Shown here: piece after piece, positions 45,160 to 55,053 of the stretch
Numbering within the stretch: position 1 is the first letter of the stretch
Layout of the letters: each line of letters starts with the position of its first letter
Assembly (NCBI RefSeq): GCF_022814865.1
Contig: NZ_JAKVRD010000011.1
Span: 1 to 64,000 of the forward strand
Direction of reading: 5' to 3'
Length of the DNA: 64,000 nt
Origin: Shimia aestuarii
GTDB lineage: Bacteria; Pseudomonadota; Alphaproteobacteria; Rhodobacterales; Rhodobacteraceae
Program-made: the position numbers and the translations under genes
Notes under the pieces: generated by a model
The model's database searches: none
Told to the model about the DNA's origin: nothing
What the model saw: only the letters and a program-made list of their open reading frames with translations

Positions 45160-46701
45160 TCAAAGGAGCAAGAGCGCAACCGCCACCGCAACCCCCGAGG
45201 CCGCAACACCCCCTGCCGCGCCAAGCGTGATCCATGGCCAGAGGCGGCGCTTTTCATCCTGCGGCGGGCTCGCCTGTGCGATGAGCGCGGATTCGACGAG
45301 ATCCGGAAGGCGCGGACCGAACCGGGCCAAGACCCTTCCTGTCTTCAGGAGATCGCGCGCAAGGGCGCGCGGGCCGAGGCTCTTCTTGATGTACGCCTCG
45401 ACCTCGGGCTTGGCGACATCCCAGATGTTGAGGCTCGGATCGAGCGAGCGTGCCACGCCTTCGACCACGACCATCGTGCGTTGCAGGAGGATCAGCTCGG
45501 TGCGGGTTTCCATGCCAAAGCGTTCTGTCACCTCGAACAGGTAGGAGAGCAGCCGCCCCATGGAAATCCGCGTGGCATCCATGCCGAAGATCGGCTCGCC
45601 CACGGCGCGCAGGGCACGGGCAAAGGCATCCACGTCGCGATCCGCCGGGACATAACCCGCCTCGAAATGCACCTCAGCAACGCGTTGGTAATCACGCTGG
45701 ATAAAGCCGAACAGGATCTCGGCATAGACCCGGCGTGTATATTCGTCGATATAGCCCATAATCCCGAAATCATAAGCGATGATATCGCCATTCGCCGCGA
45801 CCTTGAGATTGCCCTGGTGCATGTCGGCGTGGAAGAACCCGTCGCGCAGCGCGTGGCGCAGGAAGAGCGACAGAACACGGCTCCCAAGGGCGTGCCGGTC
45901 ATGCCCAGCTGCATCGAGCGCCGCGTTGTCACCAAGCGACACGCCCTCGGCCCAGCTCATGGTCATCACCCGACGGCCCGAAAGATCCCATTGAATCCGG
46001 GGCACCTGAAAGCCGGGATCGCCGGCGGTATTGTCGGAGAACTCGCTCGCACTCGCGCTTTCGAGGCGCAAGTCCAACTCGCCCGTCACCACCCCGTCGA
46101 AATGTTCGATCACGTCGCGAGGGCGCAAGCGGCGCGAGGCGGGAGAGAGAAACTCGATCACATCCGCCGCGAAATAAAACGCATCGACATCCTTACGAAA
46201 GGCGCGCTCGATCCCCGGACGCAGAACCTTGACCGCGACCTCTTCGCCGGTCTCGGCAAGCTGCGCCTTATGCACCTGCGCGATGGAGGCGGCGGCAACC
46301 GGTTCGGAAAACGCCGAGAACACCTCGTCGACTGGGCGGCCAAGCTCATCCTCGACGGCGCGCTTGGCTGTGGCAACCGGGAAGGGCGGCAGGCGATCCT
46401 GCAGCACGCGCAGCTGCGTCGCAAGCTCCGTGCCAACCACATCGGGCCGTGTCGAGAGCACCTGACCGAACTTGATATAGGCCGGGCCAAGCGCCGTCAG
46501 CGCGCGGGTGATCGGCGGCATGGCCGGGTCGCCCTTGATCCCGAGCCAACGAAACGGCCAGACCAATGCGCGCGCCGCGATACGGATCAACTTGGGCGCT
46601 TCGAACGCATCAAGGACGGCGCGCATCGCGCCTGTGCGCTCGAGCGTTGCGCCCGTCCGGATCAATCGCCAGAGATTATGCGGCCCCTTCAAATCTTCCA
46701 C
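45160..46701 (-). CDS. ubiB: UbiB (ABC1/COQ8) ubiquinone biosynthesis kinase-like protein
   Basis: A 513-residue atypical kinase needed for ubiquinone synthesis, probably through ATPase-driven handling of lipid intermediates. The KxGQ motif is in [16 protein letters not shown] and the Ala-rich loop in [21 protein letters not shown] is the ATP-anchoring Lys and DMHQGNLKV the catalytic loop. The C-terminus (about 490-513) is a membrane helix ([17 protein letters not shown]). The ubiE stop overlaps its start by 13 bases. Confidence 0.94.
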   Translation of the reverse strand: MEDLKGPHNLWRLIRTGATLERTGAMRAVLDAFEAPKLIRIAARALVWPFRWLGIKGDPAMPPITRALTALGPAYIKFGQVLSTRPDVVGTELATQLRVLQDRLPPFPVATAKRAVEDELGRPVDEVFSAFSEPVAAASIAQVHKAQLAETGEEVAVKVLRPGIERAFRKDVDAFYFAADVIEFLSPASRRLRPRDVIEHFDGVVTGELDLRLESASASEFSDNTAGDPGFQVPRIQWDLSGRRVMTMSWAEGVSLGDNAALDAAGHDRHALGSRVLSLFLRHALRDGFFHADMHQGNLKVAANGDIIAYDFGIMGYIDEYTRRVYAEILFGFIQRDYQRVAEVHFEAGYVPADRDVDAFARALRAVGEPIFGMDATRISMGRLLSYLFEVTERFGMETRTELILLQRTMVVVEGVARSLDPSLNIWDVAKPEVEAYIKKSLGPRALARDLLKTGRVLARFGPRLPDLVESALIAQASPPQDEKRRLWPWITLGAAGGVAASGVAVAVALLLL

Positions 46702-47441
46702 CCCGAATGCAGCGCCGCGATCCCCATCGAGAGGTTGCGATACTTGGCGTTCTCAAAGCCCGCCGCCTTCACCATGTCGAGGAAGGTCTCCTGATCAGGG
46801 AACTTGCGGATCGACTCCACGAGATATTGGTAACTGTCGCGATCCCCGGCAATCGCCTGCCCCATGCGCGGGATGATGTTGAAGGAGTAGAGATCATAGG
46901 CCTTCTGCATCATGTCATTGGGGATCTGGCTAAACTCGAGCACCATGAGCCGTCCGCCGGGGCGCAGCACGCGATACGCCTCGTTGAGAGCCTCCTGCGG
47001 TCGCGTCACGTTCCGAATGCCAAAGGAGATCGTGTAGACATCAAACGTATTGTCCTCGAACGGGAGCGCCATCGCATCGCCCACGACCCAATCGAGGCTC
47101 GAGGCCATCTGCTCCGCTTCGGCGCGTTTGCGCCCCTCGACAAGCATCGGCTCCGTGAGGTCGAGCACCGTGGCATGGCCCGTCCCCGCACGGTCGAGAA
47201 AGCGGAAGGAAATATCGCCCGTGCCGCCCGCCACATCGAGCAACCTCTGCCCCGGGCGCGGCGCGAGCCAATCCATCATCGCGTCTTTCCAGACGCGGTG
47301 AATCCCGACGCTCATCACATCGTTCATGATGTCATATTTCGAGGCCACCGAGCCGAACACGCCCTGCACGCGCCCTGCCTTCTCGTCCTCGCGGACAGTC
47401 TCGAAACCGAAATGGGTTGTGTTGGAGGAGGGATCACTCAT
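46689..47441 (-). CDS. ubiE: Ubiquinone/menaquinone biosynthesis C-methyltransferase UbiE
   Basis: A 250-residue SAM-dependent methyltransferase for the C-methylation step of ubiquinone synthesis. Recognisable blocks are [35 protein letters not shown] (SAM motif I), [20 protein letters not shown] and [20 protein letters not shown]. The start gives [16 protein letters not shown]. It is upstream of and overlaps ubiB, so the two form an operon. It is divergent from mutM. Confidence 0.94.
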   Translation of the reverse strand: MSDPSSNTTHFGFETVREDEKAGRVQGVFGSVASKYDIMNDVMSVGIHRVWKDAMMDWLAPRPGQRLLDVAGGTGDISFRFLDRAGTGHATVLDLTEPMLVEGRKRAEAEQMASSLDWVVGDAMALPFEDNTFDVYTISFGIRNVTRPQEALNEAYRVLRPGGRLMVLEFSQIPNDMMQKAYDLYSFNIIPRMGQAIAGDRDSYQYLVESIRKFPDQETFLDMVKAAGFENAKYRNLSMGIAALHSGWKI

Positions 47442-47564
47442 GACAGACGCCTTCTTTTGTCGCGCCCTACATATAGCGCAGGACAAAGGCATACAATGCG
47501 CCGCTCTACCCTGCGCGCTCAAAAGCCGCTAAACCCTTTCGAAATTCATCCTCACGAGGCCCTC

Positions 47565-48416
47565 ATGCCCGAACTGCCCGAAGTTGAAACCGTCCGCCGC
47601 GGCCTTGCCCCTTCGATGGAAGGCGCGGTGATTGCGCGGGCGCAGGTCAATCGCCCCGATCTGCGCTGGCCCTTTCCGGAGCGCATGGCCGAGCGCCTGA
47701 CCGGGGCGCGGGTGCTGATGCTGCGGCGACGGTCGAAGTATATCCTCGCGGATCTCGACACGGGCGAAACCCTCCTGATCCATCTCGGCATGTCCGGGCG
47801 GATGACGGTTTCGGGCGATCCCTTGGGCCAATTCGTCCATGACCACCCCGCGCAAGAGAAACATGACCACGTGATCTTTGACATGGAGAACGGCGCCCGG
47901 GTGACGTTCAACGATCCCCGTCGTTTCGGCGCGATGGATCTCCTGACAACCGCCGAGGCCGACACCCACGCGCTTCTTGCGTCGCTCGGGCCAGAGCCGC
48001 TCGGCAATGCATTCGACGAAGAGTACCTCGTCCAGCGACTCAAGAACCGGCGCACGCCGATCAAAACCGCCCTTCTGGATCAACATATCGTCGCCGGTCT
48101 TGGCAATATCTACGTCTGCGAGACCCTCTACAGGGGCGGCGTGTCGCCACGTCGCAAGGCCGCGAACCTCTCGGAAAAGCGTATTCGCACCCTCGTCCCG
48201 ATCATCCGTGAGGTGCTTTCGGACGCCATCGAGGCGGGCGGTTCTTCCCTGCGCGATTTCCGCCAAGCCGATGGAGAGCTTGGATATTTTCAGCATAGTT
48301 TCGATGTGTACGGTCGCGAAGGCGCACCCTGTCACCGGTCGGGATGCGGCGGCACGATCGCCCGAATCACCCAATCGGGCCGGTCGTCCTTCTACTGCCC
48401 GCAATGCCAAAGATAG
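47565..48416 (+). CDS. mutM: Formamidopyrimidine-DNA glycosylase MutM
   Basis: A 283-residue bifunctional glycosylase/AP lyase removing 8-oxoguanine. The N-terminal catalytic Pro and Glu are in [31 protein letters not shown] lies in the helix-two-turn-helix, and the C-terminal zinc finger is CHRSGCGG with YCPQCQR. Length and motifs are canonical. Upstream lies a 123-base divergent region shared with ubiE. Confidence 0.97.
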   Translation: MPELPEVETVRRGLAPSMEGAVIARAQVNRPDLRWPFPERMAERLTGARVLMLRRRSKYILADLDTGETLLIHLGMSGRMTVSGDPLGQFVHDHPAQEKHDHVIFDMENGARVTFNDPRRFGAMDLLTTAEADTHALLASLGPEPLGNAFDEEYLVQRLKNRRTPIKTALLDQHIVAGLGNIYVCETLYRGGVSPRRKAANLSEKRIRTLVPIIREVLSDAIEAGGSSLRDFRQADGELGYFQHSFDVYGREGAPCHRSGCGGTIARITQSGRSSFYCPQCQR

Positions 48417-48480
48417 CTTGAACCACGAAGCAACAATGGTAAGGAATCGTCCCTGACCGGAACAAAGGAAAGCTTCACTC

Positions 48481-49257
48481 ATGGCTTTTGAGACGATCAT
48501 CGTCGAAATTGAGGACCACGTGGCCCTCATCAAACTGAACCGCCCGAACGCTCTGAACGCGCTCAACCAACAGCTCATTACCGAACTGGCGACCGCGCTC
48601 GAAGAGGCAGACGCGAATGACAAGGTGCGCTGTATCGTTCTGACCGGGTCGGACAAGGCCTTCGCCGCTGGCGCGGACATCAAGGAAATGTCCTCGATGA
48701 CCTACGCCGAGGTGAACGTTTCGAACCTCTTTGCCTCGACCAATGATCGGATCGTGGCGATCCGCAAGCCGATCATCGCCGCTGTCTCCGGCTATGCGCT
48801 GGGCGGTGGATGCGAACTGGCCATGGCGTGCGATTTCATCATCGCCTCCGACACGGCCAAGTTCGGCCAGCCCGAGGTCAATCTCGGTGTGATCGCCGGG
48901 ATTGGCGGCACCCAGCGCCTGACCCGCCTTGTTGGCAAATCCAAAGCGATGGACATGAACCTCACCGGCCGCTTCATGGACGCCGAAGAGGCCGAGCGTG
49001 CAGGTCTCGTGAGCCGCGTTGTGCCCGCCAAAAAGCTGATGGACGAAGCGATGGGCGCCGCCCAGAAGATCGCCGAGAAATCCATGATCGCGACCCGCGC
49101 CGCCAAGGAAGCCGTGAACCGCTCCTACGAGACCACGCTCGCCGAGGGTCTCTTGTTTGAGCGCCGCCTCTTCCATTCTCTGTTCGCGACCGACGATCAG
49201 AAAGAAGGCATGGCCGCCTTCATGGAAAAGCGCACCGCGCAATTCCGCGACAAGTAA
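48481..49257 (+). CDS. Enoyl-CoA hydratase
   Basis: A 258-residue crotonase-family enzyme hydrating trans-2-enoyl-CoA in beta-oxidation or amino acid breakdown. The oxyanion-hole block [15 protein letters not shown], the catalytic Glu in [16 protein letters not shown] (Glu112-type) and [21 protein letters not shown] (second Glu; quoted in part) are visible. AAAGGA lies upstream of the ATG. It is monocistronic, ending in a strong terminator. Confidence 0.92.
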   Translation: MAFETIIVEIEDHVALIKLNRPNALNALNQQLITELATALEEADANDKVRCIVLTGSDKAFAAGADIKEMSSMTYAEVNVSNLFASTNDRIVAIRKPIIAAVSGYALGGGCELAMACDFIIASDTAKFGQPEVNLGVIAGIGGTQRLTRLVGKSKAMDMNLTGRFMDAEEAERAGLVSRVVPAKKLMDEAMGAAQKIAEKSMIATRAAKEAVNRSYETTLAEGLLFERRLFHSLFATDDQKEGMAAFMEKRTAQFRDK

Positions 49258-49282
49258 CTCAAAGCGCGACAATCCCATCATG

Positions 49283-49309
49283 AGGGCAGGCTTCGGCCTG
49301 CCCTTTTTG
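49283..49309 (+). terminator. Intrinsic terminator after enoyl-CoA hydratase gene
   Basis: AGGGCAGGC and GCCTGCCCT pair around a TTCG tetraloop, followed by TTTTTG. Confidence 0.9.
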
Positions 49310-49373
49310 TTGGCGGGAGGGCCTTGCAACCTCCGGGTTCGGTCCGATCCGGTACCGAAAACCCGCACCACCA

Positions 49374-49405
49374 CAATACCGACGTGATACCGACGCGATA
49401 CAGAC
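49374..49405 (-). repeat. Period-11 short repeat, copy 2
   Basis: On the minus strand the units CTGTATCGCGT, CGGTATCACGT and CGGTATTGTGG occur in tandem. A 21-base part (49374-49394) is identical, in reverse orientation, to 325-345. The repeat lies in the 249-base gap before a glycosyltransferase gene. Confidence 0.75.
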
Positions 49406-49506
49406 CCTTGTTTTTCGCGCTTTCAAACTCGTAAGAAGGAAGAAACGACCTCGCTATGCAGGCGCGTGCCGGGCCGTCCTGTCATCGTCGTCGCCGGAAC
49501 CGCTCA

Positions 49507-50430
49507 ATGAGTCCTTCCCCAAATCGCACCCCCCCGTCCTCGACCTGCGTCGCGATTTGCACCTGTGATCGACATGCCCACCTGCACAAACTCCTGTCGC
49601 ATATGCCGCACAGCTTCGAAGGTCAGCAGGTCACGATCTTTGTCGCCGACAACGGCAATGCCAGCGCCGCCAAGACCCTCGACCCGTTCCGCGATCGGTT
49701 CGACATTCGCTATCTTCGCGTCGCGCAATCCGGGGTTTCACCGGCCCGAAACGCCGTCCTGCGCGCCGCCTTTGATGCGGGCTATGCCTTTGTCGCCTGC
49801 ATCGACGATGACGAATGGCCAACGCCGCAATGGCTCACCAGCCTAAGCGCCCCCGGCCTTGCAGGGCAGGCCGATATCGTCATTGGCCCGTCCAAGGCCG
49901 ACCTGCAACAGAACGATCCAAGCTGGATCATCGACGGCGCGCTGCTCGACCGCTATGGCCTCTTGTTCGGCACCCATAACATCCTGCTAAGCGCCGCCGT
50001 CATGCCCCCCTCCGAGACGGACTGGTTCAAGGATGAGTTCGCCCATAGCGGCGGCGGGGATTGGGAATTCATTACGCGGATGGAAAAGGCCGGCGCCCGG
50101 CTGGCCTATGCGCCTGATGCGCTGGTGCACGAACATGTGCCCGCACGGCGCAAGACGATCCGCTATTTCCTATCGCTCGGTGTGCGCGAAGGCACCACCT
50201 TCGTCAAAGCCGCCCGCCTGCAAAACAAGGGCAGACTGCGCCCTGTGTTGCTGTCCCTACGCGAGATGCTGCGCAAGATCGGGTTCGGGCTGTATCACAT
50301 CGCCCTCTCTCCGACCGCGCGCTGGCACCTTGTGCGCGCAGGCATGGATTTCTCCGCCGCCGCCGCGATTCTCCCGGCCCTGCTTGGACAGAGCTTTGCC
50401 TTCTATGGCCGTGAGCGGACACGCTCCTGA
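49507..50430 (+). CDS. Family 2 glycosyltransferase, tandem copy 1
   Basis: A 307-residue GT-A fold transferase. The N-terminal SSTCVAICTCDRHAHLHKLL, the acidic donor motif FVACIDDDEWPTPQWL and a later FAHSGGGDWEFITRMEKAGA form the catalytic core. The C-terminal GLYHIALSPTARWHLVRAGM is shared with the next gene. The stop codon is immediately followed by the next ATG. Probably builds a surface polysaccharide; the donor sugar is unknown. The upstream ribosome site is weak. Confidence 0.8.
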   Translation: MSPSPNRTPPSSTCVAICTCDRHAHLHKLLSHMPHSFEGQQVTIFVADNGNASAAKTLDPFRDRFDIRYLRVAQSGVSPARNAVLRAAFDAGYAFVACIDDDEWPTPQWLTSLSAPGLAGQADIVIGPSKADLQQNDPSWIIDGALLDRYGLLFGTHNILLSAAVMPPSETDWFKDEFAHSGGGDWEFITRMEKAGARLAYAPDALVHEHVPARRKTIRYFLSLGVREGTTFVKAARLQNKGRLRPVLLSLREMLRKIGFGLYHIALSPTARWHLVRAGMDFSAAAAILPALLGQSFAFYGRERTRS

Positions 50431-51324
50431 ATGGAATCGCCCCCCCGCATATCCGTCGGCGTCGCCCTAAGCACATGTGACAGACCCGCCTATCTGCGCC
50501 ACTTGCTCGCAACCCTGCAAAACGATCCAACCAGCCCCGAGATCGTCATTTACGTCGCTGACAATGGCCATGCATCGATGCAAGAGATCGCTGCCGAGTT
50601 TGGCGTACAATACCGTCGTATCGACGCACCGGGCATCTCGGTGTCCCGCAATGCAGCGCTCGACATGGCTGTATCTGGCGGGCACGCCTATATTGCCTTT
50701 ATCGACGATGATGAATGGCCCGCGCCAGGCTGGCTCGCCGCGCTCCTTGAAACCGCAACACGCCAAAAGGCCCAGCTCGTCGGTGGCCCGGCTCTGCCCG
50801 ATCCGAACGCCACCATTCCGCAATGGCTTCATGAGGGCGATTATCTCGCCAAGGGACCGGGCAACTACGGCACCTACAATCTCCTGATCGAGACCGCCGC
50901 GCTACCGCCGCGCGGAGAATGGTTTTCCGATCATTGCAATCTCGTCGGTGGCGAGGATGACGAGATGATCCGCCGTATTCGCGCAAAAGGTGCCCGGTTT
51001 GTCTACTGCGAGGCGGCCCTCGTCTATGAACACGTGCCGCCAAGTCGACTTCATCCAAGCCGCTATGTGCGCAACGGCCTGCGCCAAGGCGCCACCGCGG
51101 TCGCCGCCATGCGTTTCCGTGGCGTCTCGCCCCTGCGCATGTGGCAACGAATCTTGGCCCGCGCGTCTCGAAAAACTGCCTTCGGCCTCTATCACCTGCT
51201 CCTCATCCCAACCGGCTATTGGCACCTTGTTCAGGCCCGAAAGGACTTTGCCACCGCCCGCAGCCTGATTCTAAGCGGTCTCGGCAAACGCTATGTCTTC
51301 TATAGCCGTGATGCAGACCACTAG
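50431..51324 (+). CDS. Family 2 glycosyltransferase, tandem copy 2
   Basis: A 297-residue paralogue of the preceding protein, with the same layout: VGVALSTCDRPAYLRHLLATL, the donor motif YIAFIDDDEWPAPGWL, NLVGGEDDEMIRRIRAKGA and the C-terminal FGLYHLLLIPTGYWHLVQAR. It starts directly after the upstream stop, so translation is coupled. The pair probably arose by tandem duplication and acts on the same glycan with different acceptors. It is followed by rpsT after 170 bases. Confidence 0.82.
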   Translation: MESPPRISVGVALSTCDRPAYLRHLLATLQNDPTSPEIVIYVADNGHASMQEIAAEFGVQYRRIDAPGISVSRNAALDMAVSGGHAYIAFIDDDEWPAPGWLAALLETATRQKAQLVGGPALPDPNATIPQWLHEGDYLAKGPGNYGTYNLLIETAALPPRGEWFSDHCNLVGGEDDEMIRRIRAKGARFVYCEAALVYEHVPPSRLHPSRYVRNGLRQGATAVAAMRFRGVSPLRMWQRILARASRKTAFGLYHLLLIPTGYWHLVQARKDFATARSLILSGLGKRYVFYSRDADH

Positions 51325-51342
51325 GACCGCCACAGTTTCCTG

Positions 51343-51371
51343 TTTGCATCCTTGGCAAAAACCTCTATAGA
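51343..51371 (+). promoter_or_regulatory. Candidate sigma-70 promoter for rpsT
   Basis: TTTGCA (51343-51348) and TATAGA (51366-51371) are separated by 17 bases, close to the sigma-70 consensus. The start codon of rpsT lies about 125 bases downstream, leaving a leader that may allow feedback control. Confidence 0.5.
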
Positions 51372-51494
51372 CCGCCGTCATACATGCGCGTGCAGCCCGC
51401 TCAGGCTTGAATCGATTCTCCCCAGACGGAGAGATCCCGTTCGGGTCGTGGCACGCATTTAACGAACTGAACAAACGACAAGGATCTTAGATTC

Positions 51495-51758
51495 ATGGCA
51501 AATTCGCCCCAGGCAAAGAAACGCGCGCGTCAGAACGAACGCCGCTTCGCCGTCAACAAAGCTCGCCGCTCGCGCATCCGTACTTTCCTGCGCGGCGTTG
51601 AAGAAGCCATCGCATCCGGCGACAAAGAAGCAGCGACCGCAGCTCTGCGCGCAGCTCAGCCCGAACTGATGCGTGGCGTCTCCAAAGGCGTTTACCACAA
51701 GAACACCGCGTCGCGTAAAATCTCGCGCCTCGCAGCGCGCGTCAAAGCGCTCGGCTAA
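51495..51758 (+). CDS. rpsT: 30S ribosomal protein S20
   Basis: An 87-residue basic protein beginning [17 protein letters not shown] and ending [11 protein letters not shown], the canonical S20 pattern. It binds 16S rRNA in early 30S assembly. The gene sits directly upstream of the dnaA region, as in other alphaproteobacteria. Terminator follows. Confidence 0.97.
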   Translation: MANSPQAKKRARQNERRFAVNKARRSRIRTFLRGVEEAIASGDKEAATAALRAAQPELMRGVSKGVYHKNTASRKISRLAARVKALG

Positions 51759-51795
51759 GGCGTTCGGCCGGATTTTACGGCCAACTCGTTGATAG

Positions 51796-51825
51796 AAAAG
51801 GCGTCCTGCATGGGACGCCTTTTTT
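51796..51825 (+). terminator. Intrinsic terminator after rpsT
   Basis: AAAAGGCGTCC pairs with GGGACGCCTTTT around a TGCAT loop, followed by a T run. Confidence 0.9.
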
Positions 51826-52285
51826 GCATCTTTTAGGCATCTTCAGGGCGCGAGAGATTCTTTTCCACAAAACACAGAGTCAAGTTCGAAGATCGGTTGC
51901 CCGAGCCGTAATCCAGTTGCTAATTTCAGACCTGCGAGTCACTTCGCCCTGGGGGGACAGGTTCACACAACGGTCGATTTAGACCGCTCTATTCGATACG
52001 GCACCGATGCCTGCTTCGGAGTTTCGAGTCGGATCAAGAGGTTCTTGTTGTGCGACGCCATCGGCGTCATGTCTGTCTTCTCTTCATCAAGCGCAACCTG
52101 CGCGCACGCTAAGCCTACCCGCCATGTGGGGACATGGACGGGGCCAAGAAGGCTTTGCCTGTGCAGGTTGAAACGTTGAAGGCCCCAAGACCGTGACACG
52201 CGGGAATTGCTGGTATCGTGGGCAACCACGCGGGGCTTCTGCGGCCCATGTATATATAGGGCTTAAGGCCTGGGAACGGGGACAG
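51826..52285. other. rpsT-dnaA intergenic region with DnaA-box-like and GANTC sites
   Basis: No gene is seen in these 460 bases. TTTTCCACA at 51861-51869 matches the relaxed DnaA box. Four GANTC (CcrM-type) sites lie at 51856, 51877, 51936 and 52026. Small inverted repeats are GACGCC-ATC-GGCGTC (52054-52068) and CATGT-GGGG-ACATG (52123-52136). A TATATATA stretch at about 52251-52258 could be a -10 element for dnaA. Minus-strand open frames that run into dnaA are judged spurious. Confidence 0.55.
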
Positions 52286-53659
52286 ATGACGAAAGAACAA
52301 TGGGGTGCACTGCAACAGGATCTTCTCAAGACGGTGGGCGAGAACAACTACAAGACATGGATCGCACCGATTGAGTTTGCCGAAGTGAGCGAGGGCGTCG
52401 CGACGTTCCATGTTCCGACCAACTTCATCGGCAATTACGTCTCACAGAATTTCGGGGATTTGATCCTGCATCGCCTGACCAGCCTTGGCGAGCAGGTTCA
52501 GCGCATCCATTTCACCGTCGCCGCCAACTCGACCGCGCGTCCGGGCCCTCGTGTCGTGTCCTCCGCGGCTCCGTCCGAAGACTCCAAGACACCGGCACCT
52601 GCCGCAAAGCGGGGGGATTTGCCGGGCGCACCGCTCGATCCGCGCTTTACCTTCGAGACCTTCGTGGTCGGCAAACCGAACGAGCTTGCCAACGCCGCCG
52701 CGCGCCGCGTTGCCGAGGGCGGTCCGGTGACGTTCAACCCGCTCTTTCTCTATGGCGGTGTAGGCCTTGGTAAAACGCACCTCATGCACGCAATCGCATG
52801 GGAGCTGCAATCGCGCCGTCCGGATCTCAACGTGCTTTACCTCTCTGCGGAACAGTTCATGTACCGCTTTGTTCAGGCCCTGCGCGATCGCAAGATGATG
52901 GACTTCAAAGAGCTTTTCCGCTCGGTCGATGTTCTCATGGTGGATGACGTGCAATTCATCTCGGGCAAGGATTCGACACAGGAAGAATTCTTCCACACGT
53001 TCAACGCCCTCGTGGATCAGAACAAACAGATCATCATCTCCGCCGACCGCGCGCCGGGCGAGATCAAGGATCTTGAGGACCGGATCAAATCGCGCCTGCA
53101 ATGCGGCCTCGTCGTCGATCTGCACCCGACGGATTACGAACTCCGCCTCGGCATCCTGCAATCCAAAGTCGACCAATATCGCGCGCAGTATCCCGAACTC
53201 GTGCTTCAGGACGGCGTGCTCGAATTCCTCGCCCATCGCATCTCGACCAACGTGCGTGTGCTTGAAGGCGCTTTGACCCGTCTCTTCGCCTTCGCCTCGC
53301 TTGTCGGCCGTGAAATCACCATGGACCTGACTCAGGACTGTCTGTCTGATGTCTTGCGGGCCTCCGAGCGCAAGATCACCGTCGAAGAGATCCAGCGTCA
53401 GGTCTCCGAGCACTACAATATCCGCCTGTCCGACATGATCGGTCCCAAGCGCGTTCGCACGTTGGCCCGCCCGCGTCAGGTCGCGATGTACCTGAGCAAG
53501 CAACTGACCTCGCGCTCTCTGCCCGAGATCGGCCGCCGCTTTGGTGGGCGCGATCATACAACGGTCATGCACGGCGTGAAGCGCATCGAAGAGCTGCGCA
53601 CGCAGGACGGCCAGATTGCAGAAGACCTCGAGATGCTGCGCCGGACGCTCGAAGCCTGA
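52286..53659 (+). CDS. dnaA: Chromosomal replication initiator DnaA
   Basis: A 457-residue initiator. Domain I begins MTKEQWGALQQDLLKTVG; a variable linker ends near residue 120. The AAA+ core has Walker A GGVGLGKTHLMHAI and Walker B DVLMVDDVQFISG, and the C-terminal DNA-binding domain has the DnaA-box recognition motif GRDHTTVMHGVKRI. The start at 52286 gives the classic N-terminus; upstream in-frame codons lie in the leader. It binds DnaA boxes to open the origin and probably controls its own promoter through the box at 51861. Confidence 0.97.
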   Translation: MTKEQWGALQQDLLKTVGENNYKTWIAPIEFAEVSEGVATFHVPTNFIGNYVSQNFGDLILHRLTSLGEQVQRIHFTVAANSTARPGPRVVSSAAPSEDSKTPAPAAKRGDLPGAPLDPRFTFETFVVGKPNELANAAARRVAEGGPVTFNPLFLYGGVGLGKTHLMHAIAWELQSRRPDLNVLYLSAEQFMYRFVQALRDRKMMDFKELFRSVDVLMVDDVQFISGKDSTQEEFFHTFNALVDQNKQIIISADRAPGEIKDLEDRIKSRLQCGLVVDLHPTDYELRLGILQSKVDQYRAQYPELVLQDGVLEFLAHRISTNVRVLEGALTRLFAFASLVGREITMDLTQDCLSDVLRASERKITVEEIQRQVSEHYNIRLSDMIGPKRVRTLARPRQVAMYLSKQLTSRSLPEIGRRFGGRDHTTVMHGVKRIEELRTQDGQIAEDLEMLRRTLEA

Positions 53660-53680
53660 GCAACGCCCCGATACAAACAC

Positions 53681-53715
53681 GCGAAAGCCACGCCCGTAAA
53701 CGGCGTGGCTTTCGC
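53681..53715 (+). terminator. Stem-loop after dnaA
   Basis: A perfect 14-bp stem (GCGAAAGCCACGCC with GGCGTGGCTTTCGC) around CGTAAAC. No long T tract follows, but the structure is strong enough to attenuate read-through into dnaN. Confidence 0.7.
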
Positions 53716-53873
53716 CGTTTCGGCCCCTGCCCCCTTGTTCTTGGCCCAAATACTCCCGCCAGAGGCGCCATCCACCTTGACGCCCCCGACGATTAAGCCG
53801 ACAAAAGCAAAAAAGCTTGCGTCAGAAGGGGAAACAGCTAGTTTGCCCCTCCCGGCAACCGGAGGATATCGGT

Positions 53874-54992
53874 ATGAAAATCAGCATCGAACGCGCCATC
53901 CTGCTCAAGGCTGTCAGCCAGGCGCAATCCGTCGTGGAACGACGCAACACCATCCCGATCCTTGCCAACGTCCTGATCGAGGCCGAAGGCAACACGGTGC
54001 AGTTCCGCGCCACCGACCTCGACATCGAAGTGGTCGACAAGGCGCCCGCCATGGTCGAACGCGCCGGGGCGACCACTGTGGCCGCAACGACGCTGCATGA
54101 AATCGTCCGTAAACTGCCCGATGGCGCACTTGTGACGCTGACCGACGATGGCGCTTCCGGTCGCTTGACCGTCGAAGCGGGCCGCTCCAACTTCTCGCTG
54201 GCCACTCTGCCCAAAGAAGATTTCCCGGTCATGGCCTCGTCGGAATATGCGTCGAACTTCTCGGCTCCCGCGCCGGTGCTGCGTCGCCTCTTCGACAAAT
54301 CGAAATTCGCTATCTCGACCGAGGAAACCCGCTATTACCTGAACGGCGTCTACATGCATGTCTCCGACGGTGAAGGCGGCAAGGTTCTGCGCTGCGTCGC
54401 GACCGATGGCCACCGCCTCGCCCGCATTGATGCCGACCTGCCCGATGGGGCCGCCGACATGCCCGGCGTGATCGTGCCGCGCAAGACCGTTGGTGAGCTG
54501 CGCAAGCTTCTCGAAGATGACGAGATGCAGATCGCCGTCTCCGTCTCGGAAACCAAGATCCGCTTCGCAACCCCAGACATCACCCTGACCTCCAAGGTCA
54601 TCGACGGCACCTTCCCCGACTACACCCGCGTCATTCCGCAGGGCAACACCCGCAAGCTCGAAGTAGACGCCGCCGAATTCGCGCAGGCCGTGGACCGCGT
54701 CGCGACGGTTTCGTCCGAACGCTCCCGCGCGGTGAAACTGCAACTCGATGAAGATCGCCTCGTGCTCTCCGTCAATGCCCCCGATAGCGGCGCGGCAGAG
54801 GAAGAACTTGCCGTGGCCTATAGCGACGAGCGCCTCGAGATCGGCTTCAACGCCAAGTACCTGCTCGAAATCGCGAGCCAGGTCGACCGCGAGAACGCTG
54901 TCTTCATGTTCAACTCTGCCGGTGACCCGACGCTCATGCGCGAAGGCAACGACACCAGCGCGGTTTATGTCGTCATGCCGATGCGCGTGTGA
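53874..54992 (+). CDS. dnaN: DNA polymerase III beta sliding clamp
   Basis: A 372-residue clamp subunit: three repeats of the processivity fold, beginning MKISIERAILLKAVSQAQSV and ending TSAVYVVMPMRV, typical of DnaN. The start at 53874 is fixed by GGAGGATATCGGT. The dimer encircles DNA and tethers polymerase III and repair enzymes. It lies between dnaA and recF in the standard order. Confidence 0.97.
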   Translation: MKISIERAILLKAVSQAQSVVERRNTIPILANVLIEAEGNTVQFRATDLDIEVVDKAPAMVERAGATTVAATTLHEIVRKLPDGALVTLTDDGASGRLTVEAGRSNFSLATLPKEDFPVMASSEYASNFSAPAPVLRRLFDKSKFAISTEETRYYLNGVYMHVSDGEGGKVLRCVATDGHRLARIDADLPDGAADMPGVIVPRKTVGELRKLLEDDEMQIAVSVSETKIRFATPDITLTSKVIDGTFPDYTRVIPQGNTRKLEVDAAEFAQAVDRVATVSSERSRAVKLQLDEDRLVLSVNAPDSGAAEEELAVAYSDERLEIGFNAKYLLEIASQVDRENAVFMFNSAGDPTLMREGNDTSAVYVVMPMRV

Positions 54993-55000
54993 CGGGGCGC

Positions 55001-55045
55001 GGAATTTTCCCAGAATTCCGGCCCGTTTTCTTTGAAAGAAAACGG
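55001..55045. repeat. Two palindromes between dnaN and recF
   Basis: GGAATTTTCCCAGAATTCC (55001-55019) is an inverted repeat with a seven-base centre. A 23-bp palindrome follows at 55023-55045, with arms CCGTTTTCTTT and AAAGAAAACGG around a single G. The second ends eight bases before the recF ATG. Confidence 0.8.
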
Positions 55046-55053
55046 ACGCGCCC

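Noticed and set aside
45112-46794. 560-codon open frame antisense to ubiB
   Set aside because: Shadow of ubiB with no domain character.
52442-53749. 435-codon open frame antisense to dnaA
   Set aside because: Shadow of dnaA; its composition is typical of reversed coding sequence.
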